NCBI GenBank assembly: GCA_023391635.1
Contig: JAEWAQ010000001.1
Location: forward strand, 1-64,000
Source: Bacillota bacterium
Lineage (GTDB): Bacteria; Bacillota; Bacilli; Paenibacillales; Paenibacillaceae
Length of the DNA: 64,000 nt
Direction of reading: 5' to 3'
The position numbers and the translations under genes were made by a program. This document shows, one piece after another, positions 1 through 9,073 of this stretch; within the stretch, counting starts at the first letter, position 1; every line of letters begins with the position of its first letter. The notes under the pieces were generated by a model. That model was not told the DNA's origin, did no database searches, and saw nothing but the letters and a program-made list of their open reading frames with translations.

Positions 1-47
1 CGGGCGCCCTTCTCTGCGAAGATAAAGCTCGATGAGTCTTATCGAAA

Positions 48-578
48 TCAGGCTTTGGCGAATTGCAGCTCAATGTCCAGCTTGATCGTATCGCTTACGA
101 GCACGCCGCCCGTTTCCAGTGCCGCATTCCAGGTAAGGCCGAATTCGGAGCGGGCCAGCGAGCCGGCCGCCGAGACGGCGATCTTCTCATTGCCCCACGG
201 GTCCTTCGCAGGACCGGAGATTTCGCCCTTGAGCGTAATCGGCTTCGATACGCCCGCGATCGTCATATTGCCCGCGATTTCATAATCGTCGCCGCCGGCA
301 GGCGTTACTTTCGTTACTTGGAACACGAGGTTCGGGTGCTGCTCGACGTTGAAGAAGTCCGGCGATTTCAGATGCGCGTCGCGCCCTTCGTCCTTCGTGT
401 AGATGCTCGCCGCGTCGATCGTGACCGTTGCTTGGGCTGTCGTCTTGTCGGCCGGGTCCGCGGTGACGTCCGCGTCAAAATTCAGAAAGTTGCCGCGCAC
501 GTTGGCGATCATCATGTGGCGCACGCTGAACGAGATGCCGCTGTGGGATTTATCCAGGTTCCATTTCACTGCTGTCAT
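48..578 (-). CDS. YceI family lipocalin-like protein
   Basis: This 176-residue protein matches the YceI family, beta-barrel proteins that bind long polyprenyl-type lipids. The family pattern is visible: an opening WNLDKSHSGISFSVRH strand, a central DEGRDAHLKSPDFFNVEQHP segment and a closing stretch with SEFGLTWN. There is no signal peptide, so this is the cytosolic form common in Firmicutes and actinobacteria rather than the periplasmic E. coli form. The ATG at 578 has an AGAGGAGG site seven bases upstream. The gene stands alone, divergent from gndA. The physiological ligand cannot be deduced from the sequence. Confidence 0.93.
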   Translation of the reverse strand: MTAVKWNLDKSHSGISFSVRHMMIANVRGNFLNFDADVTADPADKTTAQATVTIDAASIYTKDEGRDAHLKSPDFFNVEQHPNLVFQVTKVTPAGGDDYEIAGNMTIAGVSKPITLKGEISGPAKDPWGNEKIAVSAAGSLARSEFGLTWNAALETGGVLVSDTIKLDIELQFAKA

Positions 579-735
579 GAGTGTTCCTCCTCTAATAGGT
601 TTATGTACACACTATAATATACTTACTATAAATAATCAAGTAGAAAAATAAAAGCGTTCATGAATAGTTCCCATCTCCAAGCAAAAATAGTACAATAGGA
701 AATGTTGCAAATACGGAAGGTAAGGATGAAGAGAC

Positions 736-2151
736 ATGACCAAAGCAAACATCGGCGTCGTCGGCATGGCCGTTATGGGACGCAACCTGGCGATGAACAT
801 TGAGAGCCGCGGGTTTACAGTGGCCGTCTATAATCGTTCGCCGGACAAGACTCGCGATCTGCTGGAGACGGACGGCAAAGGCAAAAACCTTGTCGGAACC
901 TTCTCGGTGGAAGAATTCGTGAACACGCTGGAGAAGCCTCGCAAAATTCTTATTATGGTTCAGGCGGGGGCCGGAACCGACGCAACGATCGAATCGCTGC
1001 TGCCGCATCTGGACAAGGGCGACATTATCATCGACGGGGGCAACGCTCACTTCCCCGACACGCAGCGGCGCAGCAGGGAATTGACGGAGAAGGGCTTCCA
1101 CTTCATCGGGGCGGGTGTATCCGGCGGCGAAGAGGGCGCGCTGAAAGGCCCTTCCATCATGCCGGGCGGACCGGAGGAAGCTTATCGTCTCGTCGAGCCG
1201 ATCCTGACCGGCATCTCGGCCAAGGTGAACGGCGATCCGTGCTGTACATATATCGGCCCGGACGGCGCAGGTCATTATGTGAAGATGGTTCACAACGGCA
1301 TCGAATACGGCGACATGCAGCTGATCTGCGAAGCCTACCAATTGCTGAAAGATGTGCTGGGCCTCTCCACGGATGAGCTCCACGACATCTTCACCGAATG
1401 GAACAAGGGCGAACTCGACAGCTATTTGATCGAAATCACGGCGGATATTTTCTCGCAGCAGGATCCGGAGACGGGCAAGCCGATGGTAGACGTCATACTG
1501 GACGCGGCCGGACAGAAGGGCACGGGCAAATGGACAAGCCAAAGCGCGCTCGACCTGGGCGTTCCGCTCTCCATCATCACCGAGTCCGTGTTCTCGCGGT
1601 TCCTGTCCGCCATCAAGGATGAGCGCGTTGCCGCCAGCAAAGTGCTGCGCGGTCCGAAGACGCAGCCGTTCGATGGCGACAAAGTTGCATTCATCGAGAG
1701 TATCCGCAAGGCGCTGTTCGCCAGCAAAATTTGCTCCTATGCACAAGGATTCGCCCAGATGCGCGCCGCCTCCGAAGAGTACGGCTGGCAATTGCGCTAC
1801 GGCGACATCGCCATGATTTTCCGCGGCGGCTGCATCATCCGTGCCCGCTTCCTGCAAAATATCAAGGATGCGTACGACCGCGACGCCAGCTTGCGCAACC
1901 TGCTGCTTGACGAATACTTCAAAGGCGTCGTCGAGAACTACCAGGACGCCTGGCGCGAAGTCGTGGCCGCTGCCGTCCGTTACGGCATCCCGGTGCCTTC
2001 CTTCTCCAGCGCGCTCGCGTATTACGACAGCTATCGTTCAGAGCGCTTGCCTGCCAACCTGCTTCAAGCGCAGCGCGACTATTTCGGCGCGCATACGTTC
2101 AAGCGTCTGGACAAGGAAGGCGTCTTCCATCACGACTGGATTCACAGCTAA
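736..2151 (+). CDS. gndA: 6-phosphogluconate dehydrogenase, decarboxylating
   Basis: The enzyme oxidatively decarboxylates 6-phosphogluconate to ribulose 5-phosphate and CO2 in the pentose phosphate pathway, usually with NADP+. The 471-residue length is typical of the long-chain form. The N-terminal Rossmann motif is GVVGMAVMGRNLAMN near residues 7-21. The substrate-site signature GAGVSGGEEGALKGPS lies near residues 126-141, and MVHNGIEYGDMQ follows it. The C-terminal helical domain and tail (HDWIHS) are intact. The start is preceded by a GGTAAGGATG-like ribosome site. Rpe, which uses its product, lies at 57662-58309 in the same window. Confidence 0.97.
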   Translation: MTKANIGVVGMAVMGRNLAMNIESRGFTVAVYNRSPDKTRDLLETDGKGKNLVGTFSVEEFVNTLEKPRKILIMVQAGAGTDATIESLLPHLDKGDIIIDGGNAHFPDTQRRSRELTEKGFHFIGAGVSGGEEGALKGPSIMPGGPEEAYRLVEPILTGISAKVNGDPCCTYIGPDGAGHYVKMVHNGIEYGDMQLICEAYQLLKDVLGLSTDELHDIFTEWNKGELDSYLIEITADIFSQQDPETGKPMVDVILDAAGQKGTGKWTSQSALDLGVPLSIITESVFSRFLSAIKDERVAASKVLRGPKTQPFDGDKVAFIESIRKALFASKICSYAQGFAQMRAASEEYGWQLRYGDIAMIFRGGCIIRARFLQNIKDAYDRDASLRNLLLDEYFKGVVENYQDAWREVVAAAVRYGIPVPSFSSALAYYDSYRSERLPANLLQAQRDYFGAHTFKRLDKEGVFHHDWIHS

Positions 2152-2438
2152 TCGCGATCCCTGCCCAGCAGGTCCGAGATCATGGCGCGGAACCGGTCGG
2201 TCTCCGGTCGTTCCGGCGCTTGCCTTTGCAGCAGCGTGAGCGCCATCTCGGCGAAGCAGGAGAAATAAGCCAGCAGCTGCGGCCGATCGAGCCTCGACCA
2301 TTCGGGCGCTCCATCGGCCAATTGCCGTTTGATGACGCCCAGCGTCCAAAGCACGTCTTCCCTGCAGAACGGCTGGTCAGGGTCCAGCAGCCGCCGCAGC
2401 GGTCCATCAGCGGTATGGCGGACGTATCCATGGGCCAA
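2148..2438 (-). CDS. hypothetical protein, 96 aa
   Basis: I do not recognise a family. The product is a small, helix-rich acidic/basic protein with segments such as LLDPDQPFCREDVLWTLGVIKR and QLLAYFSCFAEMALTLLQRQ, which look like two or three amphipathic helices. Its stop codon overlaps the gndA stop by four bases in a convergent arrangement, as is usual for real genes in compact genomes. It is followed in the same orientation by nothing else. A function cannot be assigned; coding status rests on composition and on the tidy convergent fit. Confidence 0.6.
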   Translation of the reverse strand: MAHGYVRHTADGPLRRLLDPDQPFCREDVLWTLGVIKRQLADGAPEWSRLDRPQLLAYFSCFAEMALTLLQRQAPERPETDRFRAMISDLLGRDRD

Positions 2439-2546
2439 GATTCATCACCTGCCAGATCGGATGTTCAGATTCACTACCAAACCTACGATTGACAAGCTCG
2501 CTTTATTCCTGTCATCCGGGAATTATGTTAGGATACGAATAGAAAA

Positions 2547-2570
2547 TAAAAAAACGGAGCTCGCGCTCCG
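2547..2570 (-). terminator. Rho-independent terminator of the rhodanese gene
   Basis: Read on the minus strand, CGGAGC-GCGA-GCTCCG is followed by a run of seven T. It lies six bases past the stop of the rhodanese gene. Confidence 0.85.
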
Positions 2571-2575
2571 CCGAT

Positions 2576-2881
2576 TCATAGATAGGGGGCCCATGCGAGC
2601 ATGCCGCCTGTCAGATTGACCGGGTTGTCGTGCCCCATCATGCGCAAGTATTCGCACACCTGTCCGCTGCGATTGCCGCTTCGGCAGATGAAGATCACTT
2701 CGCCATCTTGCGGAATTTCACCTATCCGCTCGGGAATTTGGCCCATCGGCAGGTGGATCGCGCCCGGAATCATGCCGTGGGCGACCTCCTCGTCTTCCCG
2801 CACGTCGATCATGTACGGCTTGTCGCCGGCGTCGAGCCTGGCTTTCAGCTCCTCAGCCGTAATCGCAGGATAATGGCTCAT
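2576..2881 (-). CDS. rhodanese-like domain protein
   Basis: This is a single-domain rhodanese (sulfurtransferase) of about 101 residues. The catalytic loop is CRSGNRSG with an active-site Cys that would carry the persulfide. The upstream YMIDVREDEEVAHGMIPGAIHLP segment is the conserved rhodanese core. I place the start at the ATG at 2881 because AAAGGA lies about 11 bases upstream. A second ATG nine codons earlier (2908) lacks a clear ribosome site. The gene is divergent from aroA and ends at a strong terminator. Its sulfur acceptor is unknown. Confidence 0.9.
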   Translation of the reverse strand: MSHYPAITAEELKARLDAGDKPYMIDVREDEEVAHGMIPGAIHLPMGQIPERIGEIPQDGEVIFICRSGNRSGQVCEYLRMMGHDNPVNLTGGMLAWAPYL

Positions 2882-2974
2882 CGTCGCTTTCGTCCTTTCG
2901 TTAACCATCTGGTATCATCATCATATGAAACCGCACGATGCGCTGTCAAATACAAGGGAGTGTTGAACGGGACC

Positions 2975-4273
2975 ATGGATATGATCGTGAAGCCGACAGG
3001 CAAGTTGAACGGAGAAATTCAAGCGCTCTCTTCCAAAAATTATACGACGCGATACTTGCTCGTGGCCGCATTGGCGGAAGGAACAAGCACGATTCTGCAT
3101 CCCGCGCACAGCGAAGACGGCGAGGCGATGCGGCGCTGCATCCGGGATATGGGCGCCGTGATCGAAGAGGATGCGGAGAAGATCGTCGTGACGGGCTTCG
3201 GCCGCCATCCCCGCGCCGTGAAAGAGCTGGATGTCGGCAATGCGGGTGCCGTGCTGCGCTTCATCCTGTCCATCGCCGCTTTATTGCCGGAGCCCGTGAC
3301 GTTCGTGAATCGCTATCCGCAATCGCTTGGCAAGCGTCCGCATAGCGATCTGATCGAAGCGCTGAAGGGTATGGGCGTGGAAATCGAGCATCAAGACGGG
3401 CGGCTCCCGATTACGATTCGAGGCGGCCAACCGCGCGGAGGTCGGATTCGCGTCTCGGGCAGCGTCAGCTCGCAGTTCCTGAGTTCGCTGCTGTTTCTGA
3501 CCCCGCTGCTGGACGAAGACAGCGAGATCGAGGTGCTCCACGATCTCAAATCCAAAGTCGTCATCGGACAGACACTGGAAGTGCTCGCACAGGCGGGCAT
3601 CGTCGTTGAGGCTTCGGAAGATCTGATGCATTACCGCGTGCCCGGCAGGCAGAAGTACAAGGCGCAGACCTACACCGTGCAGGGGGATTATCCCGGATCG
3701 GCGGCTGTGCTGGCCGCGGCTGCGGTCACGCAATCCGATGTGTTGCTGCGCCGATTGACCGAAGACAGCAAACAGGGCGAGCGTGCGGTCGTCGACGTGC
3801 TCCGTGCGATGGAGGTTCCGCTTACGCATCAAGACGGCGTCGTGCACGTGCGGGGCAACGGACGGCTGCGTGCCGTAGAATTCGACGGCGACGCCTTCAC
3901 CGACGGGGTGCTTGCCATGGTGGCGGCCAGCGTATTCGCCGAAGGCACGTCCCGGTTCTATAATGTCGAAAACTTGCGTTACAAAGAGTGCGACCGCATC
4001 ACGGATTTCTTGGCAGAACTTCGCAAAGCCGGGGCGAGCGTGGAGGAGAAGCGGGATGAAATCATCGTTCACGGCCGGCCGGAAGGCGTCGAAGGAGGCG
4101 TGGACATCGACGCTCACTTCGATCACCGCGTCATCATGGCGCTGACGGTCGTCGGATTGCGCGCCGCTGCGCCGATTCGCATACGCGATGCCCATCACGT
4201 CGCCAAATCGTATCCGCAATATTTCGACCATCTGAAGTCGCTCGGCGCACAAGTCGAGTGGGTTCAATCCTAA
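2975..4273 (+). CDS. aroA: 3-phosphoshikimate 1-carboxyvinyltransferase (EPSP synthase)
   Basis: The enzyme transfers enolpyruvate from PEP to shikimate 3-phosphate in the chorismate pathway and is the target family of glyphosate. The product has about 432 residues, a normal length. Visible motifs are LNGEIQALSSKNYTTRYLLVAALAEG near the N-terminus, VGNAGAVLRF and LGKRPHSDLIEAL in the first half, and the late FDHRVIMAL motif. The open frame extends upstream to 2630, but that part is antisense to the rhodanese gene. I prefer the ATG at 2975; AAGGGAG lies 14 bases upstream, and GTG 2960 or TTG 2963 remain possible. The CoA-binding gene follows ten bases downstream. Confidence 0.95.
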   Translation: MDMIVKPTGKLNGEIQALSSKNYTTRYLLVAALAEGTSTILHPAHSEDGEAMRRCIRDMGAVIEEDAEKIVVTGFGRHPRAVKELDVGNAGAVLRFILSIAALLPEPVTFVNRYPQSLGKRPHSDLIEALKGMGVEIEHQDGRLPITIRGGQPRGGRIRVSGSVSSQFLSSLLFLTPLLDEDSEIEVLHDLKSKVVIGQTLEVLAQAGIVVEASEDLMHYRVPGRQKYKAQTYTVQGDYPGSAAVLAAAAVTQSDVLLRRLTEDSKQGERAVVDVLRAMEVPLTHQDGVVHVRGNGRLRAVEFDGDAFTDGVLAMVAASVFAEGTSRFYNVENLRYKECDRITDFLAELRKAGASVEEKRDEIIVHGRPEGVEGGVDIDAHFDHRVIMALTVVGLRAAAPIRIRDAHHVAKSYPQYFDHLKSLGAQVEWVQS

Positions 4274-4285
4274 GGAGGTCATATG

Positions 4286-4717
4286 ATGGCATTCGAAAAT
4301 CCGTCCCGTGACGAAATCAAGCGCATCTTGACGGAATCGATGACAGTCGCCGTCGTCGGCCTGTCCGACGATCCATCGAAAGTATCGCATTCGGTATCGG
4401 CAGCCATGCAGGCCAAAGGCTACAAGATCATCCCGGTCAATCCGAAGGCGGATACGATTCTCGGGGAGAAGGCGTATCCGTCGCTGGCAAACGTTCCCGT
4501 GCCGATCGACATCGTCAACGTATTCCGCAGGCCGGAATTCACGCCGGACATCGCCCGCGAGGCGGTCGCCGCGAAAGCCAAGACGCTGTGGCTTCAGCTC
4601 GGCATCGCAAATGACGAAGCGGCAGCCATCGCCCTGGGTGCGGGATTGAACGTCATCATGGACCGCTGCATCAAAGTAGAAGATTCCATCCTGCTGCCGC
4701 AGGGAAAGCGCAACTGA
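4286..4717 (+). CDS. CoA-binding domain protein (YccU type)
   Basis: This is a small single-domain CoA-binding protein of 143 residues with a Rossmann-like fold. The signature VAVVGLSDDPSKVSHSVSAAMQAKGYKIIPVNP and the later IVNVFRRPE and KTLWLQLG stretches are typical. The family is widespread, and its physiological role is poorly defined. AGGAGG sits at 4273-4278, overlapping the aroA stop. The second ATG (4286) has a seven-base spacing and is favoured over the ATG at 4283. The gene probably forms an operon with aroA and perhaps with the PTS gene 53 bases downstream. Confidence 0.9.
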   Translation: MAFENPSRDEIKRILTESMTVAVVGLSDDPSKVSHSVSAAMQAKGYKIIPVNPKADTILGEKAYPSLANVPVPIDIVNVFRRPEFTPDIAREAVAAKAKTLWLQLGIANDEAAAIALGAGLNVIMDRCIKVEDSILLPQGKRN

Positions 4718-4770
4718 TGTAGATCGATTCGGAACAATCGCGGCTGCGCGGAACAGGAGGGGACGATCGC

Positions 4771-6663
4771 ATGTTCGGAGTGGGCTATCTCCAGCGGCTC
4801 GGACGGGCCATGATGCTGCCGATGACGGTGCTGCCCGCCGCAGCGATCTTCCTCATGCTGGCAAGACTGCCCTGGGAAGCGCTCGGCTGGCCGCAAATCC
4901 CGGATTTGCTTCATGCAGCCGGGCTCATCATGTTTCAATATACGCCGCATATATTCGCCGTCGGCATCGCGCTCGGGCTGTCCAATCAGACGGCTTCCGC
5001 CGGCATCGCCGCGCTTGCCGGCATGTTCATCTTCACCGCCATTACCCATGCCTACGATCCGGACGGGGTTCAGCCGTCGATGTTCGCCGGGGCGATTATC
5101 GGCATCGTATCCGGCTGGTCGCACGACCGGTTCAAATCATTCGTACTGCCGGAATTTTTGCAATTTTTCGGAGGATCGCGATTCGTTCCGCTCTTCATGA
5201 GCGGGTTCTCTTTGCTGTTTGCCTGGCTGATGATCGGGGCGGGAGCCGGCATCGCCGATTTGGCTGCTTCCGCAGGCACGCTGGTCGAGTCCGCCGGCGG
5301 CTTCGGCATCTTCCTGTACGGCTTCCTGCACCGTATATTGGTCGCTTTCGGATTGCACCATCTGCTGAACCATGTATTCTGGTTTCAGGTGGGCGAATAT
5401 GCGGATGACGGCGGCGTGGTCTACTTCGGCGACATGCCGCGGTTTTTCGCGGGCGATCCGACTGCCGGCGCGTATATGGCGGGCCTGTATCCGATTCTGA
5501 TGTTCGCGCTGCCTGCCGTCGCCTTCGCCATCATCCACGAGGCGCGGGAAGATTTGAAGCCCAAGATCGCGAAGCAATTCCGGATCGCCGCGCTCGGGTC
5601 GTTCCTGACCGGCGTGACGGAACCCGTCGAATTCGCGTTCCTGTTCGTGGCGCCTTACTTGTTCCTTGTGCACGCCCTGTTGTCCGGCGGCGTCATGTGG
5701 TTGACGTACGAACTGGGTATTCATCACGGCTTCAGCTACTCGGCAGGGGTGCTCGAATATTTGATCAACCTGCCGCTCGCGACCCGGGGATGGCTGATCG
5801 TGCCGTTCGGGCTCGCGGTCGGACTTCTCTACTACATTTTGTTCCGGTGGAGCATTCGGAAGTTCCAGTTGACGACGCCGGGGCGCGAGGACGCGACGCG
5901 GCTGGACGATTGGGCGGGCGACGTGCCGTATCGGGCGCCGCTCATTTTGCAGTCGCTCGGCGGCAAGGACAACATCGTACGGCTGGAAGCGTGCATTACG
6001 CGGCTGCGGCTTACGCTCGACCATGACGAGAAGGTCGACGTGCAGGCATTGAAGCATCTGGGCGCAGCCGGCGTCATCCGGCTGGGCGGCGGTCACGTGC
6101 AAGTCGTATTCGGCACGTATTCCGAATTGATTCGGGAAGAGATTCAGAAGCTGATGCAGCAAGATGTGCAGCAAGTGCAGTTCCACGCGCCCGTCCATGG
6201 CCGCATGATTCCGCTTGAGGAAGTGGACGATCCGATCTTCGCCGGTCGTCTGGTCGGTCGGGGCGTCGCTTTCTTGCCGGACAAAGGGGAATTGGTCGCG
6301 CCCGTGAAGGGAGTTATCATCCACCTGCATCCATCGCTTCATGCCATCGGGCTCCGCACGGACGACGGGCTGGAGGTGCTGCTCCACGTCGGCATCGACA
6401 CTTCGCAGCTTGGCGGCGAAGGCTTCACCGCCCTTGTCAAAGAGGGAGACGAAGTATCTCCGGGGCAGCCGCTCTTGCGGTTCCATCTGCCGACGCTGCG
6501 CAAGAAGGCCAAGTCGCTCGCGACGCCGATGGTGATCACGAACCCGGAAATCGTGCGATCTTGGCGGTTTGCGCCGTTCAAGCCCGTCAAGAAGGGCCAG
6601 GCCGCGGTTATGTCGGTCGTCGTGCAGCAGAGAGATCAGTCAGGCCAGGGGGTTAAACGATGA
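4771..6663 (+). CDS. PTS transporter IICBA, N-acetylglucosamine/glucose type
   Basis: This single polypeptide (630 residues) imports and phosphorylates a sugar. Order is IIC (about 1-360, multiple membrane segments, with GLHHLLNHVFWFQVGEY and GVTEPVEFAFLF), IIB (about 385-455, phosphorylated Cys408 in EACITRLRL), then IIA (about 485-600). In IIA, His524 (SLHAIGL) and His539 (LLHVGIDT) are 15 residues apart, as in enzyme IIA-Glc. The GLHHLLNHVFW loop resembles NagE, so N-acetylglucosamine is the best guess; glucose is the alternative. The ribosome site is AGGAGGGG. Its stop overlaps the Enzyme I start as ATGA. Confidence 0.93.
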   Translation: MFGVGYLQRLGRAMMLPMTVLPAAAIFLMLARLPWEALGWPQIPDLLHAAGLIMFQYTPHIFAVGIALGLSNQTASAGIAALAGMFIFTAITHAYDPDGVQPSMFAGAIIGIVSGWSHDRFKSFVLPEFLQFFGGSRFVPLFMSGFSLLFAWLMIGAGAGIADLAASAGTLVESAGGFGIFLYGFLHRILVAFGLHHLLNHVFWFQVGEYADDGGVVYFGDMPRFFAGDPTAGAYMAGLYPILMFALPAVAFAIIHEAREDLKPKIAKQFRIAALGSFLTGVTEPVEFAFLFVAPYLFLVHALLSGGVMWLTYELGIHHGFSYSAGVLEYLINLPLATRGWLIVPFGLAVGLLYYILFRWSIRKFQLTTPGREDATRLDDWAGDVPYRAPLILQSLGGKDNIVRLEACITRLRLTLDHDEKVDVQALKHLGAAGVIRLGGGHVQVVFGTYSELIREEIQKLMQQDVQQVQFHAPVHGRMIPLEEVDDPIFAGRLVGRGVAFLPDKGELVAPVKGVIIHLHPSLHAIGLRTDDGLEVLLHVGIDTSQLGGEGFTALVKEGDEVSPGQPLLRFHLPTLRKKAKSLATPMVITNPEIVRSWRFAPFKPVKKGQAAVMSVVVQQRDQSGQGVKR

Positions 6664-8399
6664 TTCAGGCGCTCGGCGCATCGGACGGCATCGCGATCGG
6701 CAAAGCATTCGTCCTGCCGCATTGGGAGTGGGAATTGCCGGAGCAAAAAATCGACGTTGCCGATCTGGCGAAAGAATTCGAACGTTTGTACGAAGGCATC
6801 AGACGATCCAAAAGCGAAATCGCCAAAATCAAATCCGAGCTCGACGACGCGGTCGGCGTGCAGGAATCGAGCATATTCGACGCACACATGGCCATCTTGG
6901 ACGACCCCGTCTTCATGAACGAAATTCAAGGTATTATCCAACGTCAATATAAAGCAGCCGAAGTCGCCGTCAAGGAAGCGATCGATCATTTCGTCACGAT
7001 GTTCGACCTGCTCGATGACGAGTACATGAAAGAGCGGGCCGTCGATATCAAAGACGTAGGCAACCGGCTGCTCAAGCATCTGCTCGGCATTCCCGAGATT
7101 GCCCTGCCCGAAGATACGCAGCCGTTCGTGCTCGTCGTCAGGGAGTTGTCGCCGTCTCAATTAATCCACCTGCGGCCTGAGCTCGTGCTTGGCATCGTCA
7201 CGATGATCGGGAGCCCGACGTCCCATGCCGCGATCATGGCGCGGGCGTTCGGCATTCCGCTCGTCATGGGGGCGGAAGGCAAGCTGGATACGCCGATCGC
7301 GACTGGCGACCTGCTTATCGTGGATGGCGGACAGGGCCTGCTCCACATCGATCCGCCTCCGCACATTGTGGAGGAGTATACTGACCTGCGCGACCGGCAT
7401 GCGGAGGAGCGGGAGCAGCTTCGTTCCTTGTCCGCCTTGCCTGCCGTCACGGCAGACGGTCGCAAGTTGCATCTGGCGGCCAACATCAGCTCGATGAAGG
7501 AACTCGAAGCTTCGCTTGATAGCGGGGCGGAAGGCGTGGGCTTGTTCCGCACGGAATTCCTGTACATGGACCGCACCCGGTTCCCGTCGGAAGAAGAGCA
7601 GTTCGAAGTGTACCGGGCCGCGGCGGAGCGGCTGCAGGGCAAGCCGCTCGTCATCCGCACGCTCGACATCGGCGGGGACAAACAGCTGGATTATCACGAG
7701 ATGCCGGTCGAAGATAACCCGTTCCTCGGCTATCGGGCAATCCGCTTCAGCCTGGACCGCAAAGACTTGTTCAAGACGCAGCTGCGCGCCATGCTGCGGG
7801 CGGCTGCACACGGGGATATCCGCATCATGTATCCTTTGATCACTTCCGTCGAGGAGGTCAGGGCAGCGAACGCGGTGCTCGAAGAGGCGAAGCGGGAATT
7901 GGCGGCGGAAGGCATCCGTCACCGGTCCGACGTGAAGTCGGGCATCATGATCGAGGTGCCGGCGGCGGTCGCCATCGCGGACTTGCTGGCAGAGGAGGCC
8001 GCATTCTTCAGCATCGGCACGAACGACCTGGTGCAGTTCACGCTGGCGGTTGACCGGATGAACGAGCAGATCAACCACCTGTACGAACCTTTCCATCCGG
8101 CGATCCTGCGCATGCTCGCCAGCATCGCGGGCGCCGCCAAGCGCCATGGCATTCCCGTCAGCATCTGCGGCGAGCTTGCGGGGGACGTTCGCGCCCTGCC
8201 GATCTGGTTCGGGCTCGGGATCGAAGACTTAAGCTTGTCCGTCCAGGCGATCCTTCCGCTTAAGGAGAGCTTGCTGCGGTTGCGCGCAGAAGGCTGCGGG
8301 CAGATCGTCGAGCGGATGATGCAGTGCCGGACGGCGGCGGAGTTGCGCGAGACCGCCGAGCGGTTCCGCGCGGACGCGCAAGTGCGATGCGACGCCTGA
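6660..8399 (+). CDS. ptsI: PTS Enzyme I (phosphoenolpyruvate-protein phosphotransferase)
   Basis: Enzyme I takes phosphate from PEP and passes it to HPr, the first step for all PTS sugars. The 579-residue protein is full length. The phosphorylated residue is His189 in GSPTSHAAIMAR. The PEP-binding barrel carries GVGLFRTEFLYMDR, EDNPFLGYRAIR and the Cys-containing SICGELAGD (Cys503). Translation is coupled to the IICBA gene by a four-base ATGA overlap. No HPr gene lies next to it, unlike the usual ptsHI pair, so HPr must be encoded elsewhere. It could be the general Enzyme I or a system-specific copy. Confidence 0.95.
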   Translation: MIQALGASDGIAIGKAFVLPHWEWELPEQKIDVADLAKEFERLYEGIRRSKSEIAKIKSELDDAVGVQESSIFDAHMAILDDPVFMNEIQGIIQRQYKAAEVAVKEAIDHFVTMFDLLDDEYMKERAVDIKDVGNRLLKHLLGIPEIALPEDTQPFVLVVRELSPSQLIHLRPELVLGIVTMIGSPTSHAAIMARAFGIPLVMGAEGKLDTPIATGDLLIVDGGQGLLHIDPPPHIVEEYTDLRDRHAEEREQLRSLSALPAVTADGRKLHLAANISSMKELEASLDSGAEGVGLFRTEFLYMDRTRFPSEEEQFEVYRAAAERLQGKPLVIRTLDIGGDKQLDYHEMPVEDNPFLGYRAIRFSLDRKDLFKTQLRAMLRAAAHGDIRIMYPLITSVEEVRAANAVLEEAKRELAAEGIRHRSDVKSGIMIEVPAAVAIADLLAEEAAFFSIGTNDLVQFTLAVDRMNEQINHLYEPFHPAILRMLASIAGAAKRHGIPVSICGELAGDVRALPIWFGLGIEDLSLSVQAILPLKESLLRLRAEGCGQIVERMMQCRTAAELRETAERFRADAQVRCDA

Positions 8400-8424
8400 C
8401 CGCACGGTGCACCGCCGCCCGCGC

Positions 8425-8949
8425 TTAGGCGCGTCCGTACAGCTTGTCGCAGAACGCCTTGGCGTACAATGGCAAATCGGGCGGACGGCGGGCGGAAATC
8501 CAGTTGCCGTCCACGACGACCGGTTCGTCGACCCATTTGGCACCGGCGTTCTCCCAATCGTCACGGATGCCCGGGGTCGAAGTAACCGTGCGTCCGGCCG
8601 CGATTTTGGCCGATATGAGCACCCAACCGGCATGGCAGATTTGGCCGATCGGCTTGCCCGCCGCGTTCACTTGGCGGACGAATTCGAGCACGCGTGCGTC
8701 CCGGCGGATTTTGTCCGGCGCCCAGCCGCCCACGATGAGCAGTCCATCGCAAGTTGCTGCGTCCAATTCGTCGTAGGACAAGTCTGCGACAGCCGGAACG
8801 CCATATTTGCCGATATGCTTGCGCCCGCGCTCCGGACCGGCAAACAGCACTTCGGCGCCTTCCTCGCGGGTTCTGTAGACCGGATACCAGAGCTCCAGGT
8901 CTTCAAACTCGTCATCGACGAAGCAGATGACCTTCTTCATGTTCGTCAT
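8425..8949 (-). CDS. DJ-1/PfpI superfamily protein
   Basis: This 174-residue protein belongs to the DJ-1/PfpI (class I glutamine amidotransferase-like) superfamily, which includes proteases, chaperones and deglycases. The nucleophile elbow reads GQICHAGWVL with Cys105-His106. A conserved acidic residue is present in DEFEDLELWYP. The C-terminal DDWENAGAKWVDEPVVVDGNWISARRP block is characteristic of the PfpI/YhbO subgroup. GGAGG lies 11 bases before the first ATG; an ATG three codons later is also possible. The gene is convergent with ptsI. The exact activity cannot be read from the sequence. Confidence 0.92.
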   Translation of the reverse strand: MTNMKKVICFVDDEFEDLELWYPVYRTREEGAEVLFAGPERGRKHIGKYGVPAVADLSYDELDAATCDGLLIVGGWAPDKIRRDARVLEFVRQVNAAGKPIGQICHAGWVLISAKIAAGRTVTSTPGIRDDWENAGAKWVDEPVVVDGNWISARRPPDLPLYAKAFCDKLYGRA

Positions 8950-9073
8950 GTTTCAATAGGCCTCCTTGCATTGAACTGTGATACTGAACAGATTGTACCA
9001 GATTCGCCGTCGTCCTTCACGCATGCCGTGAGGCGTGTCGGCGAAATCAGCTGGCAGAGGAGTTGATGTACCG

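Noticed and set aside
658..1857. Long open frame antisense to gndA (399 codons)
   Set aside because: It mirrors a certain gene, shows His/Arg/Val-rich nonsense composition and has no family motif. Similar antisense frames at 5137-6486, 7161-8147, 16991-18952, 20021-21202 and 47392-49266 were rejected for the same reason: high GC suppresses stops.
2630..2974. N-terminal extension of AroA
   Set aside because: The extension is antisense to the rhodanese gene and unlike EPSP synthase. The same reasoning removed extensions of acuA (14322-14570), prpC (53678-53833) and rpe (57407-57661).
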